Origin: Hymenobacter setariae
Lineage (GTDB): Bacteria > Bacteroidota > Bacteroidia > Cytophagales > Hymenobacteraceae
Assembly: GCF_007713685.1 (NCBI RefSeq)
Contig: NZ_VMRJ01000004.1
Coordinates: forward strand, 283,700-347,699
Direction: 5' to 3'
DNA: 64,000 nucleotides
The notes under the pieces were generated by a model. The model was given only the letters and a program-made list of their open reading frames with translations, did no database searches and was not told where the DNA came from. Below are positions 26,413 to 34,632 of the stretch, one piece after another; position 1 is the stretch's first letter, and the number at the start of each line of letters is the position of its first letter. Both the position numbers and the translations under genes were made by a program.

Positions 26413-27141
26413 TCATTTTTGCACCAAGCTCCGCAGGGCGGCGCCGCTCAAAAAGGCTTGCGCACTATCCGACACCTGGTAGCGCAGTCCCGGAATCAGG
26501 ATATTCTTCATCTTCAATTCGCTTTGGTGCCGCAGGTCAAGCTGGGCCGCTGCAATGCGGTTATCGGCTTCGATGTTGAGGCTAGCGTGGCTGCCGGGCA
26601 TGGCCCCGGTGGTGGCGCGCAGCATGCTTAGCTGGTTGCCGGTCAGCTCTACGTGGCTGCCATTGTCGGCCCGCACGGTCAGGCTGTCTTGCACGAAGCC
26701 TTGCACCCGCACTATGCGGTTGTCGGGGTAGCCCTTGTCAACCCGCCGCTGGCCGGCTTCTAGGTACACCGCATCGGCACTCACGGCCGTGAGGCGCGGG
26801 CAGCTAATCACCACGCCGTCGCCCCAGCCTAAGAACTTCTGGCGCTCCGGAAAATCGGCCTCTATCACCAACCGCGTGCCTTGCTGCCGCACGTGCACAA
26901 ACTCCTGCGCCCGGGGATTGATGCGCACGCTAAACGGGCCAGATACTATCTTAACACTCACCGTAGTGGCAGCCGGCACAGCCACTTCGCTGAAGCCCGT
27001 GAGCGGCAGTGTGGCAAAGCCGCGTAGGGGGTCTTTATAGGTACCTAGGCGGTATTCGGTGCGTAGGGCCATGTTGTAGGCCGTGAGTGAGGCCAGCAGC
27101 ACCAACACGGCGGCCAGCAGAAATTTGCTACTGTTTTTCAT
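26413..27141 (-). CDS. Exported protein of the DUF2807/DUF4097 type
   Basis: 242 residues from the Met at 27141, which starts a signal anchor (MKNSSKFLLAAVLVLLASLT). The rest is beta-rich with short repeats (SVKIVSGPFSVRIN, VQGFVQDSLTVRADNGSHVELTGNQLS, SLNIEADNRIAAAQLDL) similar to the head-domain/putative adhesin families. It overlaps the end of the GntR gene by 14 bp and is the last gene of the ABC transporter / permease / regulator operon. Possibly an envelope protein reporting on or protecting against the same stress. The longer alternative start (27318) has no signal peptide. Confidence 0.75.
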   Translation of the reverse strand: MKNSSKFLLAAVLVLLASLTAYNMALRTEYRLGTYKDPLRGFATLPLTGFSEVAVPAATTVSVKIVSGPFSVRINPRAQEFVHVRQQGTRLVIEADFPERQKFLGWGDGVVISCPRLTAVSADAVYLEAGQRRVDKGYPDNRIVRVQGFVQDSLTVRADNGSHVELTGNQLSMLRATTGAMPGSHASLNIEADNRIAAAQLDLRHQSELKMKNILIPGLRYQVSDSAQAFLSGAALRSLVQK

Positions 27142-27529
27142 GGGTCGAAAGCGAAGGAATGGCGGCCTGCGCGGCCTTGAACTGCTCGTAGCGCTGAGCC
27201 AGCTCCTCAAAGCCGATGCCCAGCAGCGAAATAGTATTGAAGAAATTGGGCAGCTCTTGCTGCAAAAACCGCTCGCGGCGGAAGGCCTGCACCTTCTGGC
27301 CCGCATCGGGGGCCACAAACATGCCTAGGCCGCGCTTATTATAAACCACGCCCTGGCCTTGCAAAAACTCGTAGGTGCGCATCACGGTGTTGGGGTTTAC
27401 TTGCAGTTCGGCCGCTAGGTCGCGCACCGACGGTATTTTTTGGTCGGGCGGCCACTGCTGGCGCAGGATATTCTCGCCCACGTACCCAGCTATTTGCAGG
27501 TAAATGGCTTCGTTATCATTAAATTCCAT
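27128..27529 (-). CDS. GntR-family regulator, YtrA type
   Basis: 133 residues: N-terminal winged helix (IYLQIAGYVGENILRQQWPPDQKIPSVRDLAAELQVNPNTVMRTYEFLQGQGVVYNKRGLGMFV, about 9-72) with no effector-binding domain, only a short helical tail, which is the YtrA layout. Such regulators repress ABC transporter operons. It is inside an operon with the ABC ATPase and permease (12 bp after the permease) and most likely acts on the dyad upstream of the ATPase gene (29177-29204). Confidence 0.9.
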   Translation of the reverse strand: MEFNDNEAIYLQIAGYVGENILRQQWPPDQKIPSVRDLAAELQVNPNTVMRTYEFLQGQGVVYNKRGLGMFVAPDAGQKVQAFRRERFLQQELPNFFNTISLLGIGFEELAQRYEQFKAAQAAIPSLSTHEKQ

Positions 27530-27541
27530 AAGAGTTTCATG

Positions 27542-28315
27542 TTAAAGCTGCTTCTCGGTGAGCCGGGCGTAGGAGGCCGCCCACAGCAGCATGGCCAACG
27601 CAATAGGCAACAGCACCATAAGAAGCTGCCATTGATTATCAGGTAGTGAAAGCAAAGACGATTGCATTCCCTCCCCTACCCACACATCGCTGAAGGGGGC
27701 AATAGGCCGACTGCTCGGCAACAAGGCTAGCATCACTTGCCGATTCACTAGCAGCAATAGTAGCATCGAGCCAAAAATCAGAAAGGCAGTTTTGATGACA
27801 TGCAGCCGCTGGAAGTAGATAGCTCCCCACAATGCGACACTATGCAAAAGCACGTAGCTTAGCAGTGGCGAAACCCACTCGCTAGCTCCACGCGAAAAAT
27901 CATACAACTCATACGGGTGCCCATTGCTACCAACCTTGAGTATCAATAGATTGACACCCGTAAAAACCACTGCGTAAATTACTAGAAACAGTGGTAGCGA
28001 GTAGAACCATGCCACAAGGTATTTTTCGATGTGGGAGGTAGGCAGCAGCAACGCCGTGGCGGCTCGCTTGGGGTCACCAACTTCGGCGAACACCGTCGAG
28101 GTAAACACCCCGCCTGCTGCCAGAAGCCCGAATATGAATAGGATTAGCTGCATCTCGTGGTCAAGCGGCCAATGTCGCAGATACGTAAGACTGCCGAGCA
28201 CCACTGCAATGCCGCCGGCCAGCACAGCGACGCTTATTGCGTAGCCCTTTATATGCTCAAGAGTGTGCTTGCGCAGCAAACGCCCAAAGCGGGCGAGATT
28301 AAAGTACTGGTTCAT
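27542..28315 (-). CDS. ABC-2-type membrane permease
   Basis: 257 residues with six hydrophobic segments (near residues 24-45, 58-75, 105-128, 145-165, 176-196 and 232-250), typical of the membrane component of an ABC exporter of the YtrC/D kind. No ATP-binding motifs. The start overlaps the ATPase stop by 17 bp and the GntR gene follows by 12 bp, so the three are one operon. Substrate not predictable; homologous systems are often induced by cell-wall antibiotics or acid, which is only a hint here. Confidence 0.78.
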   Translation of the reverse strand: MNQYFNLARFGRLLRKHTLEHIKGYAISVAVLAGGIAVVLGSLTYLRHWPLDHEMQLILFIFGLLAAGGVFTSTVFAEVGDPKRAATALLLPTSHIEKYLVAWFYSLPLFLVIYAVVFTGVNLLILKVGSNGHPYELYDFSRGASEWVSPLLSYVLLHSVALWGAIYFQRLHVIKTAFLIFGSMLLLLLVNRQVMLALLPSSRPIAPFSDVWVGEGMQSSLLSLPDNQWQLLMVLLPIALAMLLWAASYARLTEKQL

Positions 28316-29156
28316 GTTGGCGCTGGGTTAGGTAGGAAGCCACGGCCGATTGCGGGCCGGTTAAGGCATTGAAAAGCAACTCTAAATCGACTTTGCTGTA
28401 AGCCCCGGCGTGGTTGGGCCGGATGACTTGCTGGCCGCGCGCCGCTACTTCGGCATATAGCACATCGGGGGGCGCCGTGCCCACTGGCGCCGTGCCAAAG
28501 CTGAGTTGCTCAGCTAGTTGGTCGATAGTTTCGTTGAGCACTATCCGGCGCTCGTGCAGCACCAGCACCGTATCGATAAGGCTGTCGAGGTCGCGCACCT
28601 GGTGCGTGGAAATGATAACGCACCGCTCCTCCCCTAGCGCCCGCGCCACTAGCTTGCGAAATTGTGCCTTGCTCGGAATATCAAGGCCGTTGGTGGGCTC
28701 ATCCAGCACGAGCAGGCTGGTGTTGGTAGCCAGGGCAAAGGCAATCAGCACCTTCTTCTGCTGGCCGTAGCTGAGGGCCGTGAGCTGCTTCATCGACGGC
28801 ACGTCGAGCTCGCGCAAGTACTCGTGAAACGCGCCTTCATCAAAGCGTGGGTAGAACACGCCCGTGCTGGCCGCTAGCTGCGTAGCCGTGACGGGCGGCA
28901 CCTGCACATCCTCGGGTAGAAAGAACAGGTCTTGCAGCGTGTCGGGCCGGCGCCGGGCGGCGGCGTGGCCGTCGAGCTCGCAGGTACCCGACTGTGGGAA
29001 GGCCAGCCCCACGATGTTTTTGAGCAAGGTGGACTTGCCCGCCCCGTTTTTGCCAAGCAGGCCATAGATGCGGCCGCGGAGCAAGTCTAGGTTCAGGTTT
29101 TCGAGTTGGAGCGCTCGGCGGGAGTAGCCAAAGTGCAGGTTACGGATGCGGACCAT
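28299..29156 (-). CDS. ABC transporter ATP-binding protein
   Basis: 285 residues. Walker A GKNGAGKST (about 35-43), the signature LSYGQQKKV (about 128-136), Walker B LLVLDEPTNGLD and the H-loop ISTHQ are all present. The N-terminal half is a standard exporter ATPase; the ~60 residues after the H-loop look like a short regulatory extension. It is the first gene of a four-gene operon (ATPase, permease, GntR, exported beta-repeat protein) and its upstream region holds a TAnnTTTG box with an overlapping dyad. Confidence 0.93.
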   Translation of the reverse strand: MVRIRNLHFGYSRRALQLENLNLDLLRGRIYGLLGKNGAGKSTLLKNIVGLAFPQSGTCELDGHAAARRRPDTLQDLFFLPEDVQVPPVTATQLAASTGVFYPRFDEGAFHEYLRELDVPSMKQLTALSYGQQKKVLIAFALATNTSLLVLDEPTNGLDIPSKAQFRKLVARALGEERCVIISTHQVRDLDSLIDTVLVLHERRIVLNETIDQLAEQLSFGTAPVGTAPPDVLYAEVAARGQQVIRPNHAGAYSKVDLELLFNALTGPQSAVASYLTQRQHEPVL

Positions 29157-29176
29157 GTGAGAGGCGCTTTAGTGTT

Positions 29177-29204
29177 CTACGTTACTAGTGCACTACAAAC
29201 GTAG
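29177..29204 (-). promoter_or_regulatory. ABC operon promoter with overlapping dyad (probable YtrA-type operator)
   Basis: On the minus strand TACGTTTG (29196-29203) is an exact TAnnTTTG -7 box. It lies within the arm of a dyad, CTACGTT (29177-29183) and AACGTAG (29198-29204), whose centre contains the perfect 10-mer TAGTGCACTA (29186-29195). The regulator encoded in the same operon probably binds here. Confidence 0.68.
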
Positions 29205-29426
29205 ACACATTACGCAGCATTGATACCATTTGCTGCATATTTATTTTTACTCCCCGGGAAAAGTATCGCCTCCCGTTGCTGCGGCCATGGCACAAAAGTG
29301 CCTAAACATGCCACCTAGGGCATTTTTTAGAAGCTCCTGTGAGATTATGGTAATGCTTAGCCGCTAGCGACTGCGTCCGGGTTTTAGCTGAGCAAAGTTG
29401 CCATACTAGCCTAGGTAGGCCAGCGC
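29205..29426. other. Intergenic space without identified gene
   Basis: Between the ABC operon promoter and the DUF2490 gene. I see no open frame with coding character; only a short CACCTAGGG and a run of A/T-rich sequence. Confidence 0.5.
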
Positions 29427-30215
29427 TTAGTCGGGCTGCGAGGGCAGCTTTTCTACAGGCTGCGCTTTGGCGTTCTTATGCAAAATCTTGTAGGTCACGT
29501 TCAGCACCACATTGTTTTTGGCGGCCGTGTTTTGCAAGATGAACTGTCCCTGGCTGGCGGTATAGTTGTAGTTAGCTTGGTTGACGTAGCCGACCTGCAA
29601 AAACAGGTGCTTATTAAACTGGTAGCCTACGCCACCGTACACGCGATTGCGCTCAAAAACGGGCCCCTTAGGGTTGAGAAAAACTTCGTCGTAAGCGACC
29701 AGGAAGGCGGTACCAGGCTCTATTTTTTGGTGCCCAAGCGGCAGAAATGCATTGAGGCGGTAGCGGAAGCGCTGCCGAAACTCGGTGCGGTCGTCGCGAA
29801 ACGTAAACCACCGCTGCTCGATGCGGTAGCGGTGCTCCAGCTTGAGACGGTGCGTGTACTGCGTAAGTACCAGTTGTTCCCACAAGCGCTTTTCGGAGTT
29901 GAGGGGGCCGGCTCCTAGGTCTTGGTATTCAGAAGTGGTGTAACGCCCCCCCGCCACGGTTGCCGTGAAGTTGGGGTCGATGTCGAAGCTGCCCCCCGCC
30001 TTTATCTCGTTGTAGAAATAATCGTGGAATACGGCATTGGTGCGTATCTGTACCTCGGCAAAGCCGCCCCAGCGGTTGGTGGCGCTGCCTGGCAGCTGCA
30101 CCGTGCCCACCAGCCAGCTTCCCCAAGGCTGCTCAGGGTTGAGAACAGATTGGGCATGAGCCCGCCCGGCCACCCCTAGGGTAAAAAGCAACCCCGCAAA
30201 CGTAGAAATACGCAT
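29427..30215 (-). CDS. DUF2490 outer-membrane protein
   Basis: 262 residues: signal peptide (MRISTFAGLLFTLGVAGRAHAQ) and then alternating strands (WGGFAEVQIRTNAVFHDYFYNEIKAGGSF, RYRIEQRWFTFRDDRTEFRQRFRYRLNAF) that form the short outer-membrane barrel of the DUF2490 family. The last strands, VNQANYNYTASQGQFILQNT and NNVVLNVTYKI, finish the barrel; a charged tail follows. Function unknown in all members. A TACCTTTG box on the minus strand at 30255-30262 is a likely promoter about 40 bases upstream of the start. Confidence 0.85.
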   Translation of the reverse strand: MRISTFAGLLFTLGVAGRAHAQSVLNPEQPWGSWLVGTVQLPGSATNRWGGFAEVQIRTNAVFHDYFYNEIKAGGSFDIDPNFTATVAGGRYTTSEYQDLGAGPLNSEKRLWEQLVLTQYTHRLKLEHRYRIEQRWFTFRDDRTEFRQRFRYRLNAFLPLGHQKIEPGTAFLVAYDEVFLNPKGPVFERNRVYGGVGYQFNKHLFLQVGYVNQANYNYTASQGQFILQNTAAKNNVVLNVTYKILHKNAKAQPVEKLPSQPD

Positions 30216-30254
30216 TTGATAACATTAGCAGCACAAATGTTCACAGCCGCTTCA

Positions 30255-30262
30255 CAAAGGTA
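30255..30262 (-). promoter_or_regulatory. -7 box of the DUF2490 gene
   Basis: Minus-strand TACCTTTG, an exact TAnnTTTG match, 40 bases from the start codon. Confidence 0.6.
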
Positions 30263-30324
30263 TCGCGAATGCGAAGTACACGCGCTTAGTGAGAGGCCTC
30301 GCTACTAGCACAAGTTACGCCTCG

Positions 30325-30384
30325 CTAAACTCGCGCCAGTTTAGAGGGGCAACCTAATCATTGCGCTAAGCTCGCGCCGGTTTA
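30325..30384. repeat. Two copies of a 19-20 bp palindrome, family D
   Basis: CTAAACTCGCGCCAGTTTAG (30325-30344) and CTAAGCTCGCGCCGGTTTA (30366-30384) are near-identical imperfect palindromes in tandem. A related GTAACTCGCACCAGAGAGG occurs at about 11340. Probably the edges of a dispersed intergenic element. Confidence 0.55.
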
Positions 30385-30404
30385 ATACAGCTTGAGTATA
30401 AAAC

Positions 30405-30431
30405 AAAAAGCCGCCTAGGCAGCGGCTTTTT
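30405..30431. terminator. Terminator overlapping the end of the HigA pseudogene
   Basis: AAAAAGCCGC / GCGGCTTTTT arms around CTAGGCA, with the broken gene's stop codon (30415-30417) inside the structure. Confidence 0.75.
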
Positions 30432-30717
30432 GAGTGAAGGCTGGAATGCGGTCAAAATTCGCCACGTGGGCACGCTGTTCTTCTTCAAGGTCGTAGTCAT
30501 TTTGCAATCCTAACCAAAATTTGGGCGAGTTGCCAAAATAGCGGGCTAGACGTAGGGCCGTGTCGGCAGTAATATGACGCTTGCGCTTCAGGATTTCTGA
30601 GAGACGGGTTTGGGGAATACCTACGTCTTGGGCGAGGCGGTAGGCGGTGAGGTTGAGTCCGGTTAGAAATTCCTCCTAGAGTACTTCGCTGGGGTGGGTA
30701 TTGGGGAGCGTGGACAT
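30415..30717 (-). pseudogene. higA: HigA-family antitoxin gene interrupted by one TAG codon
   Basis: Reading from the ATG at 30717 gives a 100-codon frame with one internal stop: codon 14 (30676-30678) is TAG, in MSTLPNTHPSEVL*EEFLTGLNLTAYRL. Without it the protein is a complete HigA/VapI-type antitoxin: HPSEVL-EEFL, then the helix-turn-helix LAQDVGIPQTRLSEILKRKRHITADTALRLARYFGNSPKFWLGLQNDYDLEE. A leucine is expected at that position. No start codon remains between the stop and the helix-turn-helix. A HigB toxin would be expected directly upstream but the neighbour at 30767-31222 does not look like one, so this is an orphan remnant. Confidence 0.85.
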
Positions 30718-30766
30718 AGTAAAACTACTTGACGGCAAATTTCAATCTACCTGACGATTAAGTAAG

Positions 30767-31222
30767 TCAGCTTATTCTCAATCGCAGTTGGCGTGCTTCA
30801 AATATGTGCTCATGACGTTCTACTCCAGCCAAATCTCGTACGTAAGCCATCAATTGATTCCAAGCTGCTCCATCATGCCAATTGTTAGTGAATAAGAGGC
30901 GCTCTTGCCTGTTTCTTCTATCTGTAATGTGGGCTATTAGCACAATACCTTCAAGTCCAAAGTCCTTCTTATCCGAATCACTAGCCCAACCATCACGCTC
31001 TTCTATACGACACCGAATACCCTGCCACTCTAATACGTTACCAGTTACTCGCTGCCTTTCAGGGTCTTGTAAATACGCAGTATAATATTCCCTTTTAAGC
31101 ACTAAAGTTGTCTTTTCCGGTATTAATACTGTTTCAATAAAGTATAACGTCTTCACTGGAATCACCTTATCACTTGGATACACATAGCCATCTTGGCCAA
31201 TACGGTAGACTATTGAACTCAT
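30767..31222 (-). CDS. Hypothetical protein, lower-GC neighbour
   Basis: 151 residues from the Met at 31222 (12 bp after the preceding stop); the upstream Met at 31249 would overlap that gene. I do not recognise the family. It is soluble, mixed alpha/beta, with a long charged middle (LEWQGIRCRIEERDGWASDSDKKDFGLEG) and VYRIGQDGYVYPSDKVIPVKT at the start. Codon usage is noticeably more AT-rich than in neighbours, suggesting recent transfer, and no CCTAGG lies in it. It is probably co-transcribed with the secreted protein upstream. It is not a HigB-type toxin by length or motif. Confidence 0.6.
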   Translation of the reverse strand: MSSIVYRIGQDGYVYPSDKVIPVKTLYFIETVLIPEKTTLVLKREYYTAYLQDPERQRVTGNVLEWQGIRCRIEERDGWASDSDKKDFGLEGIVLIAHITDRRNRQERLLFTNNWHDGAAWNQLMAYVRDLAGVERHEHIFEARQLRLRIS

Positions 31223-31233
31223 AAAATTTTCTT

Positions 31234-31659
31234 TTAAAAAAGTTGACATGCTTTGTTGAGTAGCATTTCCCCTATACTATCAGGAATAACTTCATCCCAA
31301 GTCCTTTCATATTCCTCTTCCTTATAGGTATTTACTACTAAGCCTTTTGAGTTATAAACTACAACCTGATAAAGCATAAGTCGCCTTGAATTGCAATCAA
31401 AACTATATAACTTTACTTCAGATGCATTGGGAAAAACAGCATCTCGCCCATCTTTCGTATGAGTAGTCAATCTGGGAGATGTATGTCGTACCCAAACCTT
31501 TTTATTGTAGGTGTATGCCTCATTCGAGGCACTTTTCATTGAATAGGATTCGCCATTAGGGTCTTTTGCTACCAAGGCCCACGCTTGCGAATTCGCAGGT
31601 ATATTTTTAGTAAGTATGATAGCAAAAATTATCAAAAATCTAAATAGTACGGTTTTCAT
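31234..31659 (-). CDS. Small secreted protein, surface-adhesin E-like
   Basis: 141 residues with a clear signal peptide (MKTVLFRFLIIFAIILTKNI, cleavage near ANSQ). The mature part, with AWALVAKDPNGESYSMKSASNEAYTYNKKVWVRHTSP, then DGRDAVFPNASEVKLYSFDCNSRRLMLYQVVVYNSKG, follows the pattern of the surface-adhesin protein E family (two short beta sheets and one Cys near the centre). It is AT-rich compared with surrounding genes. The gene downstream follows after 11 bp, so they form a two-gene unit of foreign flavour. Function unknown. Confidence 0.6.
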   Translation of the reverse strand: MKTVLFRFLIIFAIILTKNIPANSQAWALVAKDPNGESYSMKSASNEAYTYNKKVWVRHTSPRLTTHTKDGRDAVFPNASEVKLYSFDCNSRRLMLYQVVVYNSKGLVVNTYKEEEYERTWDEVIPDSIGEMLLNKACQLF

Positions 31660-31702
31660 GCAATTAACAAACGTGAACTATTGAATTGAACTGCAAGGTA
31701 GT

Positions 31703-33331
31703 TCACACCTGAATAACGCCCACGTTATATGCTTTCTCAATCGGCGCATGGTTGGCGGCGCTGATTCCTTGCGAGATAACCTTACGCGTTTCAAGCGGGT
31801 CAATTACGGCATCGACCCAGAGGCGGGCCGCTGCATAGTAGGGTGATAATTGCTCGTCGTAGCGGGCCTTGATGCGGTCGAGCAGTTCCTTCTCGGCTTC
31901 GGGCGTGATGACCTCACCCTTGGCTTTGAGGCTGGCGACCTGAATTTGGAGGAGCGTGTTAGCGGCCGCGGCGCCGCTCATCACGGCGAGTTGGGCGGTG
32001 GGCCAAGCCACAATGAGGCGCGGGTCGTAGGCCTTGCCGCACATGGCATAGTTGCCGGCGCCGTAGCTGTTGCCAACTATCACGGTGAACTTAGGTACCA
32101 CGCTGTTACTCATAGCATTCACCATCTTGGCGCCGTCTTTAATGATACCGCCTTGCTCGCTCTGGCTGCCCACCATGAAACCCGATACATCGTGCAAAAA
32201 CACCAGCGGAATACGCTTCTGGTTGCAGTTCATGATGAAGCGGGCCGCCTTATCGGCCGAATCGGAGTAAATGACGCCGCCCATCTGCATACCCGTTTTC
32301 TTGCTCTTCACGATTTTGCGCTGGTTGGCCACGATGCCCACGGCCCAGCCATCGATGCGCGCCAGCCCGCAGATAAGCGTTTGGCCATACAAGTCTTTAT
32401 AGGGCTCAAACTCCGAGTTATCGACCAGCCGGTTGATGATTTCCATCATGTCGTAGGGCTTGGCGCGGTCGGCGGGCAGCAAGCCGTAGAGCTCTTTCTC
32501 GGGCAACCTAGGCGCGGCGGGCGTGGCGCGGCTGAAGCCAGCCGAGGGCTGCGCGCCCAGCTTGTCGAAGATGTTACGGATGTGGTCGAGCGCCTCCTCA
32601 TCGGTGTCAAACTTATAGTCGGTCACGCCCGACACCTCCGAGTGCATAGCTGCGCCACCTAGGGCTTCGTTGTCGATGGTTTCGCCGATGGCCGACTTTA
32701 CCAGGTACGAGCCAGCCAGAAACACCGAGCCGGTACCGCTCACTATCATGGCCTCGTCGCTCATGATGGGCAGGTAAGCGCCACCCGCCACGCAAGGCCC
32801 CATGATGGCCGAAATCTGAACAATGCCCATCGAGGACATCACCGCGTTGTTGCGGAAGATGCGGCCGAAGTGCTCCTTATCCGGAAAAATTTCGTCCTGC
32901 ATCGGCAGGTACACGCCCGCCGAATCGACAAGGTAGATAATCGGCAGCTTGTTTTCGATGCTGATTTCTTGGGCCCGCAGGTTTTTCTTAGCCGTGATGG
33001 GAAACCAGGCGCCGGCCTTCACGGTAGCGTCGTTGGCCACGACCACGCACTGGCGGCCTTGCACATATCCTAGCACCACAACCACGCCGCCGCTGGGGCA
33101 GCCCCCTTCGTCGGGGTACATGCCCTCACCGGCAAAGGCGCCAATTTCAACTTGGGCGGCGCCCTTATCGAGCAGGTAGTTGATGCGCTCGCGAGCGGTG
33201 AGCTTGCCCTTGGCCTTATGAGCGGCAATACGCTTTTCGCCGCCCCCTAGGGCTACTTTTTCAAGCTTTTTGCGCAGCTGGTACGTGAGCTGCTGCAGAT
33301 GGTCTTCGTTGCGATTGAACTCGACGTTCAT
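31703..33331 (-). CDS. Acyl-CoA carboxylase, carboxyltransferase (beta) subunit
   Basis: 542 residues of the propionyl/methylcrotonyl-CoA carboxylase beta family that move CO2 from biotin to an acyl-CoA. Both crotonase-like halves are present: the N-terminal one with GGCPSGGVVVVLGYVQGRQCVVVANDATVKAGAWFPITAKKNLRAQEIS and the acyl-CoA pocket LPIIYLVDSAGVYLPMQDEIFPDKEHFGRIFRNNAVMSSMGI, the C-terminal one with GMQMGGVIYSDSADKAARFIMNCNQKRIPLVFLHDVSGFMVG. Overall it resembles methylcrotonoyl-CoA carboxylase most, but the acyl specificity is not fixed. The biotin carboxylase partner is not in this window. Single gene. Confidence 0.9.
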   Translation of the reverse strand: MNVEFNRNEDHLQQLTYQLRKKLEKVALGGGEKRIAAHKAKGKLTARERINYLLDKGAAQVEIGAFAGEGMYPDEGGCPSGGVVVVLGYVQGRQCVVVANDATVKAGAWFPITAKKNLRAQEISIENKLPIIYLVDSAGVYLPMQDEIFPDKEHFGRIFRNNAVMSSMGIVQISAIMGPCVAGGAYLPIMSDEAMIVSGTGSVFLAGSYLVKSAIGETIDNEALGGAAMHSEVSGVTDYKFDTDEEALDHIRNIFDKLGAQPSAGFSRATPAAPRLPEKELYGLLPADRAKPYDMMEIINRLVDNSEFEPYKDLYGQTLICGLARIDGWAVGIVANQRKIVKSKKTGMQMGGVIYSDSADKAARFIMNCNQKRIPLVFLHDVSGFMVGSQSEQGGIIKDGAKMVNAMSNSVVPKFTVIVGNSYGAGNYAMCGKAYDPRLIVAWPTAQLAVMSGAAAANTLLQIQVASLKAKGEVITPEAEKELLDRIKARYDEQLSPYYAAARLWVDAVIDPLETRKVISQGISAANHAPIEKAYNVGVIQV

Positions 33332-33430
33332 AACTAATTGGGTGGGATGGGGAGAGTGGCGCGAACTTTCAATCCGCGAAGCTTAATGCTATTCAGAAAT
33401 AAGTAGTCGCGCACTAAAAGTCCGCGCTAC

Positions 33431-33463
33431 AAAAAAACCCGCCCCTAATTGGGACGGGTTTCA
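33431..33463 (-). terminator. Rho-independent terminator of the MCE gene
   Basis: Minus-strand stem AAACCCGTCCC / GGGGCGGGTTT (one wobble) followed by a run of seven T, 28 bases past the MCE stop codon. Confidence 0.85.
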
Positions 33464-33490
33464 AAGTTATAAGCAGAGCGAGGGTACTTA

Positions 33491-34501
33491 TTAGTTTGCA
33501 AGCGCACTAGCCGAAGTAACCTTTTTTTGCTCAGTCTTTTTCGTACCGTCGGGCTGCGTCGTGGTTTCCGTTTTCACTTTTTTCTTACCACCGCCAAACA
33601 CCGAGAAATGCACGTAGTCTTTGGGGTTTTCTTTCATGTCGGCTAGCAGCGCGTCAGCACTGGCGGCCGTGGCGTTCAAGTTGTTGTAGAGCAGCGAGTC
33701 GTTGATGAGCTTGCCCAGCGAACCTTTTTTGTCGTTCAGAGCCGTGCTTACGCCCTTGAGCGACGTTTGCGCTTCGGCGAGGGTAGCGTTCAGGTTGCGC
33801 AAGGCGGGGCCTACGGGAGCCGCTTTGAGCGAATCAGACAGTTGGGTGAAATTGTTGGCGATGTGGTCGAGCTTAGCAGTGCTCTTGTTAAGCGCAGCGC
33901 TCATTTGAGCCAGGTTACGAGTAATCTGGTTGATATTGGCTTGGTTGGCGGCGATGAGGCGTTGCAAGGCTTCAGTGCTTTGGCGAGCGCCTACCAGAGT
34001 ACCCTGGATGTTGGTTTGCGCATCCTTATTCAGGAAGCCGTTTAGGTGTGCCAGTGTTGAGTTCACGGTATCGAGCAGTACTGTGGCGCGCGCCTGTACT
34101 ACATCGGTAAGGCTCACAGCGGTGGTCGTTTTCAGGGTTTCGCCCCCGGTAAACTTCTTAGAGTCAGACCCTAGCACTAGCGTGATGGTTTTGGAACCAA
34201 GTAGCGAGCCACTGAGGCCAGCCTTGGTCGAGTCGCCTACCGTTACGCCCTTTTCGAGCTCTATCGAGGCACGCACACTGTTGTTACTCTCGGGCTGTAG
34301 CTCCAGGTTTTTCACCTGCCCTACTTTGATACCATTCAGAATGACCGGGGCGCCCACATTAAGACCATCTACCTTGGGATAAATAGCATAATAAGTGCGG
34401 TCGTTCGACAACAAGTTGCTGCCGCGCAGGAAATTGAAGCCTACCGCCAACGCCACTAACGCTACTACGGCCAATAGGCCTACTTTTATTTCTTTAGACA
34501 C
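33491..34501 (-). CDS. MlaD/MCE-family protein
   Basis: 336 residues: one N-terminal membrane helix (KVGLLAVVALVALAVGFNFL) and an MCE domain (YYAIYPKVDGLNVGAPVILNGIKVGQVKNLELQPESNNSVRASIELEKGVTVGDSTKAGL, about 35-110), then coiled coil and an unstructured tail with GGGKKKVKTETTTQPDGTKK. In Gram-negatives such proteins form the periplasmic phospholipid shuttle hexamer. The partner MlaE permease and MlaF ATPase are absent here. I use a GTG at 34501; the longer start at 34564 has no supporting signal. It is probably co-transcribed with the amidase gene 131 bp upstream. Confidence 0.83.
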   Translation of the reverse strand: MSKEIKVGLLAVVALVALAVGFNFLRGSNLLSNDRTYYAIYPKVDGLNVGAPVILNGIKVGQVKNLELQPESNNSVRASIELEKGVTVGDSTKAGLSGSLLGSKTITLVLGSDSKKFTGGETLKTTTAVSLTDVVQARATVLLDTVNSTLAHLNGFLNKDAQTNIQGTLVGARQSTEALQRLIAANQANINQITRNLAQMSAALNKSTAKLDHIANNFTQLSDSLKAAPVGPALRNLNATLAEAQTSLKGVSTALNDKKGSLGKLINDSLLYNNLNATAASADALLADMKENPKDYVHFSVFGGGKKKVKTETTTQPDGTKKTEQKKVTSASALAN

Positions 34502-34632
34502 AGTATTGCAGATTAAAGCTGATTCACGGGTTTTGAGGAAGTGCGGATGCTTGCGCAGTAGCAAGCCCGCCTAAGGCTTCCTAACGTAAACGCCGCCCGG
34601 ATGTTTACCTCCCCCGTAGGCAAGTCACTAAC

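Noticed and set aside
30767..31222. A HigB toxin partner for the broken HigA
   Set aside because: It is 151 residues, longer than HigB, shows none of the RelE-fold residues and is unlike known toxins.
31850..32662. A 270-codon plus-strand frame across the carboxylase gene
   Set aside because: Antisense shadow of the conserved acyl-CoA carboxylase; no start context and composition typical of reverse-strand reading.
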